Counted from the stretch's first letter, positions 38,641 through 51,972 are shown. The stretch is 64,000 nucleotides of DNA from Neocallimastix lanati (nom. inval.) (GCA_016946835.1 JACVTC010000001.1:1763501-1827500); one strand, 5' to 3'. Notes: generated from the sequence alone by a model not told the origin. Numbers and translations: made by a program.

Positions 38641-39929
38641 GATTATATCTTAAATTTTATTTTTAAAATCATTAAAAAATAAGTAAAATAATAAAACCAA
38701 AAAGAAAAAGAATAAGATAAATGATAATAATAATAATAAATAATGAAAATAAATATATAAATTAATTTAATATATTATAATAAATAAAAAATATATTTAT
38801 TAATTATTAAAAATTTATTCGAAAATATTATATATATATATATATATATTATTTTGTTTTGTTTTTTCATTTTATTTTATTTTATTTATTTTTATTTTTA
38901 TTTTTATTTTTTTGATTTTTATTTTTATTTTTTTGATTTAATTATTAATTGTTTTCCTTTATAATTTATTTTTTTTATTATTATTATTATTATTATTAAT
39001 TACTATTACAGTCTTTAATTTTTACTTTATATATATATATATATATATATAGCTTTAATAAATCATTTGATAAGAACAAAAATAAAAGGAAATTATATAT
39101 TTAGATATATATATTATATTTTTAAAAAATTAATATTATTAAGATTAAAATATATAATTTAAATTATTAACTATTGTAACATTTTATTTCCAGCATAATA
39201 ATTATAGGGATAAAAGAGAGGAAAAAAAATTCAATCAATTGGGGAAATTATGGGAAGAATTAAAAATTTTGGGAATATTTTTTTTTAAAAAAATTTTCAC
39301 TTTTAAATAATTTTATTTTTAATTTTTTTTTTTTTTATTTTTTACAAAAGAAAATTTGATTCCTTTAAATATAAATACATACATATATTTATATAAAATA
39401 AATATATTTTAATATGTTTCCTTATAAACCTAAATTGTTTCTTTATATATTTTTTACTACTATGTATATATATATATACTATATATATACGTTTTAAATT
39501 GATTATAAAAAATTAGAATATAATAATATGTATTAAAGGAAATTATTAAAATTTCTTTTATTTTATTTTATTTTTACTTCCTTTTATATATATATATATG
39601 GTTATAAAAAGGTAAATTACGATTTTATAATAATTTTTATCTTTAGGTACAAGGTATTTCATTTGTATTAAATATATTTTTGTTTATATATTTTTATACG
39701 TATTAAAAGTGCGAGTTTTTTTTTTTTTATAACTAATTCTTAACATTATTAATAAATATTTTATTATTTGTCTTGGGTAATATCATAAAAACATTTTTTT
39801 TTTTTATTTTAATTAAAATAATAGAATTGAAAAGAATACACTATAAATAAATATTAGTATTTGTTTATCATTTGTTAATTATTATATCATTCCTATTATT
39901 CAGTTTAAATTACATATTAGATTTTAAAT
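38468..39929. other. Intergenic between convergent genes
   Basis: Poly-A at 38604-38638, TA repeats, (TTTTA)/(TTTTTA) blocks at ~38868-38935 and an ATT block at ~38975-38997. No gene, relic or structured element is recognised. Confidence 0.6.
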
Positions 39930-41297
39930 TTATAATAACATATTTTTTAAATCATCAAGAGTTGGCTTAACTGGGTTACAAGCAGTACCTTGATCAACTA
40001 AAGCCTTAGCAGCAATATCAGCAACTGCAGATTTGAATTCATTAGCATCAACACCAGCAGCACTAAATTCAGTTGGAACTTCACCAAGAGAAACTAAATT
40101 GTTAACTTGATTAATTAAATAATTAACCTTTTCATCATCAGATTTTTCATAGATATCTTCACCTATGCTAACAGCTACCTTATCTGCTAAATTAGCGTAA
40201 GCTTTCTTAGCAACATCACTCTTTTCAGCATTGAACTTAATAACCTTTGGAAGAATAATAGAGTTAGCAACTCCTGGGTGAACGTTATGGAAACGAGAAG
40301 AAACAAAGTGAGATAAAGAATGACTGATACCAAGGAAAGAATTACCACTTGCCATACCAGCTAAAGTAGCAGCATTGTGCATAAGAGCACGACCATCAAT
40401 ATCATAAGCATGGTCAATAATACTATTCTTAAAGTTGGAAATAATTGCAACAGCAGCTTGTTGAGCGTAAGGAAGGGTGTAATCATTACTGTGAATAGAA
40501 ACAATACTTTCAATAGCCATAGAAAGTGCATGTAAAGCAGAGTGGACTGCAACATCCTTTGGCATACCCATAGACATTTCTGGATCAACAATAGCCATAT
40601 TTGGTGTTAAAGTGTAAGTTGAAATTAATTCAATAGTACCATTATCTAAAGTTAAACGAGCAAATGGAGTGACTTCATCACCAGTACAGGAAGTAGTTGG
40701 AATACAAACAAGAGATTTAATAATATCACCACGAACTAAGTTCTTGTGTAAACGATCACGAATACTATCGAAAGATCCAACTAATTGCTATTTCAATTAA
40801 TATTTTATTAATTTATAAATATTTAAATTATTTTAGCCTTTTTCTTTTTTTTTTACAAAATATTAATATTAACATTAATATTTAAAACAATTATTATATT
40901 TACATCACTAGTAAGTTCTGGGTTTTCGTAGAAGATTCTAACTAACTAATGGATATAAATCAATTTATAATTTTAACATTAATATATTATTGTATAAATG
41001 AATTATTATTATCATTGTTGTTATTTGTCATATTTATAATTAATATACCTTAGCATAGTTCATGGCTGTACCACCACCAAGGGCAATGATAAGATCTCTA
41101 ATAATATTAAAAAAGCATACATTATTAACAATTGTATAAATAATTTTAATTTTTCAAACATTATATAATTTTTAATAAATATATATAAATATATATATAT
41201 CCTTAAGGAAATCCTTTAAATTATAATTATATATTTCCTATTGAATATTTTTTTTTTTCAGTTTATTTATTTTTATATATAATAAATCACTTACGGC

Positions 41298-41365
<68 letters not shown>

Positions 41366-42171
41366 ATAAAAATAAAATAAAAAAAGTATTAATTCATTAT
41401 TCAATATATAATTATATAATAAACAAATAATATATTTAAAATAATTTTGTATGTATATATATATTAATTTTTTCATATATCTATAATTACTTGAAAATTT
41501 TAGCTTCAGTAAGACCGTTCTGAAGATCATTAATACTTGGGTTCTTTACAACTTGATCCTATTTAAAATCGAAATAAAAATATATATATTATTATTCGAG
41601 TTTTTATATAAAATTAAATATAAATAAATATAAGTAAATATATATATATTGATTACAAAAACAGAACTGAATGTTTAAATTTTGATTTATATTTTATTTT
41701 TCCGTATATTATTTCATAAAAATAAAAAATATTATTAAATTTTAAATATTTTATCCATTTATATGATATTCATATTTTAATTATATTGTTTAAATATATA
41801 TATAAATTAATTAATATTAAATATATATATATATATATAAATTGATTAATTTTATTTATTGATATAGTTAATATTTTTAATTAATATTTATTATTTACTT
41901 TTTTTTTAATAAAAAAATAATAATAAAATAAAAGTACTAATTTATATTATTTAAATTTATTAATTGTTTAAATAAAATAAGATATTTACGTGGTGAAACC
42001 ATTTGCTTCACAAATCTTCTTAACACGATGAGCAACACCAAGCCAAGTTAAATCACGATCTGTAATAATCATAGCACGTTTGCAAATACCCTTTAAATCA
42101 GTTAAAGCTTCGTGAACAATAGCTCTCTTGAAATAAACACTTTCTGGAACACGGAACCAAAGCATAGACAT
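39930..42171 (-). CDS. AdhE-type iron alcohol dehydrogenase, stand-alone
   Basis: Resembles the C-terminal alcohol dehydrogenase half of bacterial-type AdhE, which reduces acetaldehyde to ethanol with NADH. Seven exons give 403 residues: 41990-42171, 41657-41666, 41491-41558, 41295-41297, 41049-41097, 40904-40945, 39930-40787. It starts MLWFRVPESVYFKR as AdhE ADH domains do. The nucleotide site is PDLIIALGGGTAMNYAK, with Asn where AdhE has Asp. Next are CIPTTSCTGDEVTPFARL, TLTPNMAIVDPEMSMGMPK, NSFLGISHSLSHFVSSRFHN and VHPGVANSIILPKVIKFNA. AdhE has GIDALTHALE, giving two iron ligands (Asp, His); here the aligned residues are His and Met (ALHALSMAIE). The other two ligand His residues remain. 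No aldehyde dehydrogenase half lies upstream. The family is secure; the activity is doubtful, and a changed metal site or non-catalytic role is possible. Confidence 0.9.
41295..41297 (-). other. Putative 3-nt microexon (GCC) of the ADH gene
   Basis: On the minus strand a run of about 63 T leads to TAG|GCC|GTAAGTG. Exon 3 ends ...TTC AA and exon 5 starts A GAT CTT. Including GCC gives AAG CCA GAT (K-P-D), the conserved PD before IIALGGG; skipping it gives AAA GAT (K-D), still in frame. It is the only GC-rich tetramer in this intron and is flanked by perfect splice sites. RNA data would decide. Confidence 0.65.
41657..41666 (-). other. 10-nt microexon of the ADH gene
   Basis: Minus strand AACATTCAG|TTCTGTTTTT|GTAATC. 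Exon 1 ends in phase 2 (ACC AC) and exon 3 starts in phase 0 (GAT CAA). Joining them directly gives a stop within four codons; the 10 bases give T-S-V-F-D, matching the VFSDV region of AdhE. It is therefore required for the protein. Confidence 0.82.
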
Positions 42172-42944
42172 GTTGATTATTTATTGTTAATATCTAAAAA
42201 AAAACAAAAAAAAAAAAAAGCAAAAGTGTGTATTTTTCAAAAGAAAAAAATCTTATTGTAATAAATAAATCAAATGGTAATACCAAAAATATATATTTTT
42301 ACTTAATAATCTTATATAAATTCCTTTTAAAAAAGAAGTTGGTAAAAAATTTTAAATAATAAAAAATTCCTTTCTTTTTATATGTTTTTTATTTTATTAA
42401 ATTCTGTATAATTTGATTAAAATAATTAATAAAAAATTTAATAATTATTTGAATTATGAAAATAATTAAAATATTATTTAATTAGACATTATATATTACA
42501 ATTTATTTTAATATATATTTTATACCAATATAAGATTAATTAAATTTTTAATCGTATTTAATAAAATATATATATTTATAGACATTAATTAAATAATATA
42601 TTAAGATTTTTATATTAAAGTGTAATTACTCGATTTACTTAAATTGGTTTATTTTTATTTTTTTTTTTTTTATTTTAGATTAAAATTTTATTATAACTAT
42701 TCTGTTTTAATCTTAATCCTTAATTAGTTATTTATCGGCTCACTTTTTTATATTATATGTAAAAATAGGTTTATATTATTATTTATAATTTATATCAATC
42801 AAGGTGAAAAATAAGTTAATAAATCAATTATTATTTTGTTTAAAATCAATATGAGTCTTAACAACTATTAATTATTGATTATTAATCATTTATAAATTAA
42901 TAGTTATCATTGTTATCAATAGATAATTCATTATTATTAATTTT

Positions 42945-42988
<44 letters not shown>

Positions 42989-43025
42989 TCTATTTATTTA
43001 TCTATTTATTTATTTATTTATTTAC

Positions 43026-43063
<38 letters not shown>

Positions 43064-43073
43064 TATATTAATT
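42172..43073. repeat. Intergenic with (TTTA)n
   Basis: Tetranucleotide TTTA/TCTA array at ~42959-43060 directly left of the TRIM element. The upstream half presumably holds the ADH promoter; no specific motif is called. Confidence 0.6.
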
Positions 43074-43078
43074 ATTAC

Positions 43079-43306
43079 TTTTAGAAGGTAAAAATGGGTT
43101 TTATGATAAATGTTTATTATGTATTAATAACTAACTTCAGATTTACAATTAAAGTAAAACCAGTTCTATTTATACAAGAACTGTGGCTAAATTTAGATAC
43201 ATGTTAATTTATTTAATTAATGTATTACATAATATGATTCGTATATTCATATTAATTTAATCTAATTTAACATTTGTTTTTATATCATAAATTTCTACTT
43301 CTAACA
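43079..43306 (-). repeat. TRIM 3' LTR (228 bp)
   Basis: Read on minus: TGTTAGAAGTAG ... CCTTCTAAAA. Identical by eye to 43779-44006. Confidence 0.9.
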
Positions 43307-43736
43307 TTCCCCCTCAAACTTGATTTTCTGTTTATACAAAAATCTAGTTTGCTTCAAAGAAGTTTAAATTTATTTAGTTTTATATTATAAGTGCCGACTA
43401 CGATGAATTTTTCATACAAGTTTATTTTTTGTCCCTTCATTGATAATTTATATTTGCTTTTTGGTTTAGCAATAACCATAATTTATATGTTTTGTGGATT
43501 AACATTAACCATATTATTTTAGAGGTGACATTCTTGTTCGGTCTTACTAATTTCACATTTATTTTATGTGGGGGTAATGTCCTTTCCTTTTTGTAATCAT
43601 TGAGCTAGTTATGAAGGCTAGTAGTTCTTCTAAAATTCCGGCTATTATAGCTGTTGTAATATAGATTTAACTTCTTTATATTTTTTGATTAAGAGTCTTT
43701 TGTAATTACCATTTTGAAATCTTCTATTACTTGTCA

Positions 43737-43778
43737 GCTTCTTTCGCTCAGTTGATTAGAGTCTTGAGACTCTTAATC
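43737..43778 (-). promoter_or_regulatory. Extended primer site = tRNA-Lys(CUU) 5' half
   Basis: The plus strand from 43737 reads GCTTCTT (acceptor), TC, GCTCAGTTGATTAGAGT (D arm), CT, TGAGA (anticodon stem), C, T, CTT (anticodon), AA, TC. It ends exactly at the LTR, so 42 nt mirror a tRNA 5' half from nucleotide 1 to the usual half-cleavage point. The full copia element keeps only about 15 nt of it. Confidence 0.75.
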
Positions 43779-44006
43779 TTTTAGAAGGTAAAAATGGGTT
43801 TTATGATAAATGTTTATTATGTATTAATAACTAACTTCAGATTTACAATTAAAGTAAAACCAGTTCTATTTATACAAGAACTGTGGCTAAATTTAGATAC
43901 ATGTTAATTTATTTAATTAATGTATTACATAATATGATTCGTATATTCATATTAATTTAATCTAATTTAACATTTGTTTTTATATCATAAATTTCTACTT
44001 CTAACA
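43779..44006 (-). repeat. TRIM 5' LTR (228 bp)
   Basis: Second LTR copy; followed by ATTAC. Confidence 0.9.
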
Positions 44007-44011
44007 ATTAC

Positions 44012-45190
<1,179 letters not shown>

Positions 45191-45194
45191 AATA

Positions 45195-45770
45195 GATATT
45201 TATTTTATTCTATTTTATATACTTGTACTTTTATATTATTACATTCAATATTTATTTAATTTTATTTTATATACTTGTACTTTTATATTATTACATTCAA
45301 TATTTATTTAATTTTATTTTATATACTTGTACTTTTATATTATTACATTCAATATTTATTTAATTTTATTTTATATACTTGTACTTTTATATTATTACAT
45401 TCAATATTTATTTTATTTTATTTTATATACTTGTACTTTATATTATTACATTCAATATTTATTTTATTTTATTTTATTTTATTTTATTTTATTTTATTTA
45501 TTTTATTTTATTTTATTTTATTTTATTTTATTTTATTTTATTTTATTTTATTTTATTTTATTTTATTTTATTTTATTTTATTTTATTTTATTTTATTTTA
45601 TTTTATTTTATTTTATTTTATTTTATTTTATTTTATTTTATTTTATTTTATTTTATTTTATTTTATTTTATTTTATTTTATTTTATTTTATTTTATTTTA
45701 TTTTATTTTATTTTATTTTATTTTATTTTATTTTATTTTATTTTATTTTATTTTATTTTATTTTATTAAA
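45195..45770. repeat. 52-bp tandem repeat then (TTTTA)n
   Basis: Five copies of a 52-bp unit containing ATACTTGTACTTTTATATTA (ACTTGTAC at 45221, 45273, 45325, 45377, 45429), passing into about 300 bp of TTTTA pentanucleotides (about 45461-45766). The pentamer seems to have grown out of the TTTTATTTTA part of the 52-mer. Confidence 0.9.
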
Positions 45771-46139
45771 TTTGTATAACATAATAACCGTTACAAATAC
45801 TTTAAAACAATTTTTAAATAGTTTAATTTATTATTTATAGAAATTGAAATATTTTTTAATTTTAATTGTTTTTCATTGATTGACCTGAAAAATATTTACA
45901 GATTATTTATACTTTGTATAAAATAAAAAAATAAAAATAAAAATAAAAATATATAAAATTTATGAAATAAATAAATAAATAAATAAATAAATTTTCATTA
46001 TTGATAAAGAATCCATTAACTAGATTATATTAGTCAAAATATGAATTTTTCTTTCATCTGAATGATGAAAAAATAATAGTGATAATAATGAAAACTAAAT
46101 CAATAAATTCAAAATGAATTATTAATAAAATATTGTAAA
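45771..46139. other. AT-rich spacer
   Basis: Nothing recognised. Confidence 0.5.
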
Positions 46140-46450
46140 TAGAATACAGACAGATCCATGACTAGAGTGAATTTTGTCATATCTATTTTTTAATTTTTTT
46201 ATATGCATCTAATTGCCGATTATTTCAAATAGCTTTCTAAACTATTTTTTCCGGAGAGTAGTTTCAATTTCAGTTATTTCTTCCTTAGGAAGAGTCTCTT
46301 TTCTTCATCGCACTATTGATATCATAAAATATACATGAGACGGGATTTCCCGGCGACAATATCTTAAGCAGCTTTTGTATCTTTTTTCAATCCTCTTCTG
46401 AAGTTCCTCAGCATTACTTAACTGCTCATCCATATCATCTATATAGTAGA
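46140..46450 (-). pseudogene. Unidentified GC-richer relic
   Basis: The minus strand has an open stretch DDMDEQLSNAEELQKRIEKR, then SCLRYCRREIPSHVYF, and after a stop KETLPKEEITEIETTLRKK. The content is ordinary and coding-like, with coiled-coil character. No intron structure and no recognised family; it may come from a retroelement. Confidence 0.35.
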
Positions 46451-46593
46451 AATCATATTGTCAAAATTGTATAGAATAAATATATAAACCTAAATTAGTT
46501 TGTATAATAATTCAATTATTATTTAAAACTTTAAAAACAATAATATATAAAACGATTGTATATATAACATTAACAAATAAAAATAATTATTAA

Positions 46594-46631
<38 letters not shown>

Positions 46632-46764
46632 ATCAATAAAATCACTTTCACTTAATACTAATAATAATTGAAATAATATATATTTCTAATACATTTTATA
46701 TTTATTTATTTATTTTTTGTCGTTTTTATAAAAAATAATTTAATATTTATTAAAATATATAAAC

Positions 46765-46824
<60 letters not shown>

Positions 46825-47444
46825 AATTTATAGAGTATTTTAAAATTTTTTAGTAAAAACAAAAAAATCTAATTTTATTTTATAAACTTTTATAAACTTT
46901 ATTTTATTGCTTAATATTATTATTACATAAATTTTTATTTAAGAGGATAGAATTGATAAATTATACTACCCAATAAGTTATGTTTTTTATTAAATGATGA
47001 TTCACAAATTTAAAGTCTTTAGGATATTAATAAAAATTATTAATGTAATATTGAAAATAAAACTTCTAAGCTATATATCAATTATTACTTTCAAAAATTA
47101 TACATGGGAGTATATATATATATGCCAATTTAATTATTTTATTACATACTAATTCTATATCTAAATTTTATACTACATTTATATTTATTTATATTAATAC
47201 AAATTAGATTTTAAGAATAAACCAGACAATAATTCAGAACATGTTATTTTTACATGAAATGAATATGAACTCTTACTATTTCAACCTTCCAATGAATAAT
47301 AAAAGTATTTTCATATATATGAATTAAAAAATAACTATTTATATAAATTAAAGTTTTTATATAAAATTTTAATTTATATTCATTAATATATTTCTAAAAT
47401 AATTTTGTTTTGTTTTTAATATAATAAAAAGTGGAATAATGCTA

Positions 47445-47479
<35 letters not shown>

Positions 47480-50319
47480 CTTCATTTTCAAAAAATATTT
47501 ATATTATTAAAAGTTTATTTTTCTAATACTAAAAATTGAATAATTTTATTAATAAAAATATGAGCTTTCAAACATTTTGTATTTATATAAAATTATTAAA
47601 TCTAAATGCTTATAACTAATAAGTATATATACAATATAGTTTAAATTTTAAAATTTATTTAATAATTATTTATTTAGATCTATTTATTTTCTTTTATTGA
47701 ATATATATATGTATATGCATTTAATACATCGATTAACTTTACGAATACAAAATATATATATATATATATATTTTTATTCGTATAGTTATATATTTATATA
47801 TATATTATATATTTTTTTTTAGTGTTTTTGTTTAAATTTTTAATTTTATTATTCTTATTCAGCTTTTCAATATAATAAACTTTATTAAATATGTATATAT
47901 ATACATTTACATTTTTTAATAAATTTGGCAATTATTATTTATATATTAACATAAATAATAATAAATATAATAAATAATTATATCATCTATATTTAGTCTA
48001 TTAGACCTATTTTATTATATAAAAAAGTTAACAATTATTATTAAAATTTATTATAATCAAATTAATGAATATAATTAGTTTAATAAATAATTTAAATATC
48101 TTAATAAATATATTAAATGCAATTATTATAATTTATTATAATTTCAAAAAATTTACACTTTTTATTGTTTATTATTTGTTTATTATTTATTTAGTTATTT
48201 ATTTATTATTTATTATTTAACTATTAATACACATTATATAGAATATATTATTTATTATTTAATTAATTAATATAAATCAATATTTGATATTAATTTCCTT
48301 TTTTTTTATTAAATTTATTCTTAAATGAAATTTCCTTATAATTATAGAAATATTATATTAAGGAAAAAAATATTTTTTTTTTAATATGCATAAAATTCAT
48401 GATGAATTATCGATAATAATATTTTTAAATAGGTTAATTTAACTTTATAATGTCAATTAATTTACGATTAAAATATAATTAAAAAAAATTTTTTTAAATT
48501 ATATCTTGAAATGAAAATAAAAAAAAAAAAAAAATATCTTGAAATGGATAATATCTAAAAATAGAATAATATTAAAAAATTAAAGAGGCAGTTAATAAAA
48601 AAAGATATTTATTTAACTATGAAGATAGAACAATATTAAAAAATTGAAGAGGCAGTTAATAAAAAAAGATATTTATTTAATTATGAAGATATTTTCAAGA
48701 AAAATCATTTAGTATAGGAAATTAATTCAATAAAAAGAAATATAAATTTCTATTTAAATATTCTATGTATGCATATCACTATATGTAGTCCAAAAAAAAT
48801 GCATTCATATTATATATTTTGAAAATTTTTGATAATATTTTTTAATATATGACATTAAAAAAAATAAAAGTTATAATAAAAAAATGAATATATAATCTAT
48901 ACATATTAAATACATTTATTTCGATAAAAAGGTTGAGTATTTAGTATTTTAATAAATATACTTAAATTCTTTATTATATGATATTTAATAATTGTAAGGT
49001 ATTGAATATAAGATTTATTAACAGAAAATGATTTAAATAAATAAATAAAAGAAAATAAAAAAATAGGTAAACTTTATTATCTTTAATAATTATAAAAATA
49101 ACTTAATCATTTCATGTAGTGTGTATCAAAGTATTAATTATTTAAATATAATAGCATGATTTTATTTAATATTAATTCCAGTAGCAATAAAAATAGTAAT
49201 TTTCAATTATTGTCAAATTTTTATTAATTTAATATCATCCATTTAACAGCATTCATTTAAAATAAATAAAAAAAAAAACCTTTTTAAATAATTTCATTAT
49301 AATATATTATAGTGAAATTTCGATATAAATTATGATCTTTTCTAATCTTCTCTTTATAGTAATTTAAAATTTTTCAAAATAAAAAAAAAAATAACTTTAA
49401 ATAATTTTAAAGTTTAATATATATTAATTAAATAATATTAATAATTAATAATTTTCATATATATTAAAGTATAATGGTAGTAATATTATTATATATTGAT
49501 AATTATATATTATAATTAAATATATGAGAACAAGTTTAATTATATATGAATGTTTATATATTTTATTATATTCTTTGTTTATAATATTAACACTTTTAAA
49601 ATCATAAAGTCATCATCACAATTTAAACAAATATTCAATATATATTATTTATTATTTATATATTTATTTTTGTTATTTATTATTTATTATTTAATATCAA
49701 TTATTAGTTTTAATCGAAATATTATATATATTTTATTTTATAATTTTTTTTGTATTTAATTGTTTTTTTTTAATATGATTATATAATTGAATTATAAGTG
49801 TTATTAACTAATTAAATAAATATATTAAAATACACTTTTAAAAAAAAATAAATTTTTTTTTTTTTTTTTTTTTGATAAAAATTAAAAAATAAAACAAAAA
49901 TATTATAAAAAACAAAAAATAATATTAAACCTTAGTAAATTTATTTGTTTTTTTTTTTTTTTATTTAATAAAATATAAAAATAAAATATGAAATAATAAA
50001 AATATTAATAATTTGTTTTTTATTATAATATTAATAAATAAGAAGTTTGCATCTAAGTTATATTAACCATTCACACATATATGTGAAAATAAATTAAAAA
50101 TAAATGAAAATAAATTTTCGAACATATTTTCTTTAATATATAAAAAAAGAAGAAGAAAATTGTAACTTATTTATTATATATTTATTATATAGTATAATAT
50201 ATACATTATACTAAAATATTAAATAAAAATAAAGTGAAGTTTTTTTTTTTTTTTTTTTTTTTATTATTATTGAACTTTCTCATAAATGTTAATTGTTATT
50301 TAAATATATATATATATAT

Positions 50320-50350
<31 letters not shown>

Positions 50351-50801
50351 CTTTTCCAAAAAAAAATACTCCAATTTGAATTTATTATAAAATATATTTA
50401 AGCACATAATAATATTAAAATTAAAGAAATATTGATATAAAAAGAAAATTTTCAATATTTAATTTAATTAAATATATTAAAACTTTCATTGCATACATAT
50501 AAAATATTTATTTATTTCTATATATAAAGAAAAAATATTATTTTACAATTGTATTATAAATCATAATATTTATAGATTATTCACTATCTTTGTTGAGTTA
50601 TTAATAATAGCACAACATTGAACATTTTAACATTAACAAAAAACTTATTCGCTTGATAAATTACGCACTAGGAAATTTGTATTTTTAAATATTATTTATT
50701 AATTTTATTATTAAATCAAATTATATTAACTAAAAATAGAAAAGCAAAACAAAACAATAAATTAATAAATAATAAAATAGAAAAAAAACAGTATATTAAA
50801 A
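46451..50801. other. Intergenic AT desert, with ~74-bp tandem duplication
   Basis: Poly-A/T runs at ~46602-46628, 46771-46810, 47452-47477 and 50331-50350. A direct duplication at about 48560-48705 repeats AGAGGCAGTTAATAAAAAAA with ~74-bp spacing. I find no gene, relic or RNA over these 4.3 kb. Confidence 0.6.
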
Positions 50802-51931
50802 ATGAGTAACAATAATTCTAATACAACATTAAATTTCCACAATGAAAAAGATTTGAATGATGAAATTGAAGTAACAGAAATAAAGCCAAATACTAGTTCC
50901 TTGAATATTGATAAAAGGAAAAAAGTAGAATATCAAACAAGTGATATTAGTATTGATATGATAGTTGATGAAAATGATTCTTCGAAAGATATACAAAATA
51001 TTAAGCGCTCAGAAAATAAAAGTAGAAATGTAATAGTTCAGAAAATTATTGATTTCTTTAATTCATTGGAAAAAATATATTGTCCAGACGATGCATTAGA
51101 AAATTTAAAGAACTATAAATATAACTCAGTTGATAAATCTTTTATATCAAAGTATATACTGAAACCATATTGGGAATTCTGTACTAGACTTTTTCCATTA
51201 TCTATGGCGTATGTTATTATTTTTAAATTATCTTCACTAAAAATTATTGTTTAGAAAATTATAAATATTAATTATTTTATTATTAATATTATTATTATTT
51301 ATGTTTATTATTCAAAATTTAACAATGACTTAATGTTTATAATCTAATATAAAATAATAAAAACAGTCCAAATTTAATTACTTTAACTGGTTTTGGTTTT
51401 ATGGTTTTAAACTTAATTTTTGCTATCATATTTGTACCAGATTTAGAAACTCCTACTTCACGTTGGTTTTACTTTAGGTAATTTATAATAATTATTAAAA
51501 AAAATTAATAAATAAAAAAAAATAGGTATAATAAAATATAAAATACAAATTAAATATTGATCTTATTAATGAATTTATTAAATTTTAAAATTAGTTGTTC
51601 ACTTGGTTTATGGCTATACTCCACATTTGATAATATAGATGGTAAACAAGCAAGAAGAACTAAACAAAGTTCACCACTTGGTGAGCTTTTTGATCACGGA
51701 TGTGATTCATTAAATTGTGCTGTTGGTAGTATCGTTGAAGCTGCAGCTCTTGGTTTAGGACAAACTTATTACACCTATGTATTTACAATGATTAGTATGT
51801 ATTAGAATTAATAATTAATATAAATATACAATGAATATTGAATTTTGATTTTTTATTTATCTATATAATTTTATGTATTTGCCTGTATAAAAAATTAATT
51901 ATATTATTATAAATTAATTAACAAATATATA

Positions 51932-51972
<41 letters not shown>

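Larger units (their letters stand above)
43079..44006 (-). mobile_element. TRIM-like miniature LTR retroelement
   Basis: 928 bp with two apparently identical 228-bp LTRs (43079-43306 and 43779-44006), ATTAC target duplications (43074-43078, 44007-44011), a polypurine tract GAGGGGGAA at 43307-43315 and a primer site at 43737-43778. The 472-bp interior has no open frame. LTR ends (TGTTAGAA ... AAAA), polypurine tract and primer specificity match the 5.9-kb copia element, which points to trans-mobilisation by that family. The size class is that of terminal-repeat retrotransposons in miniature. Confidence 0.9.

Noticed and set aside
43737-43778. A genuine nuclear tRNA-Lys gene
   Set aside because: Only the 5' half is present; sequence after the anticodon loop is LTR, and the position matches a primer site.
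45275-45840. Overlapping YFILF repeat proteins
   Set aside because: Pure (TTTTA)n array, open in all plus frames.
49550-49759. 69-codon Ile/Tyr/Phe-rich frame
   Set aside because: AT composition noise with no domain, intron partner or conservation evidence.
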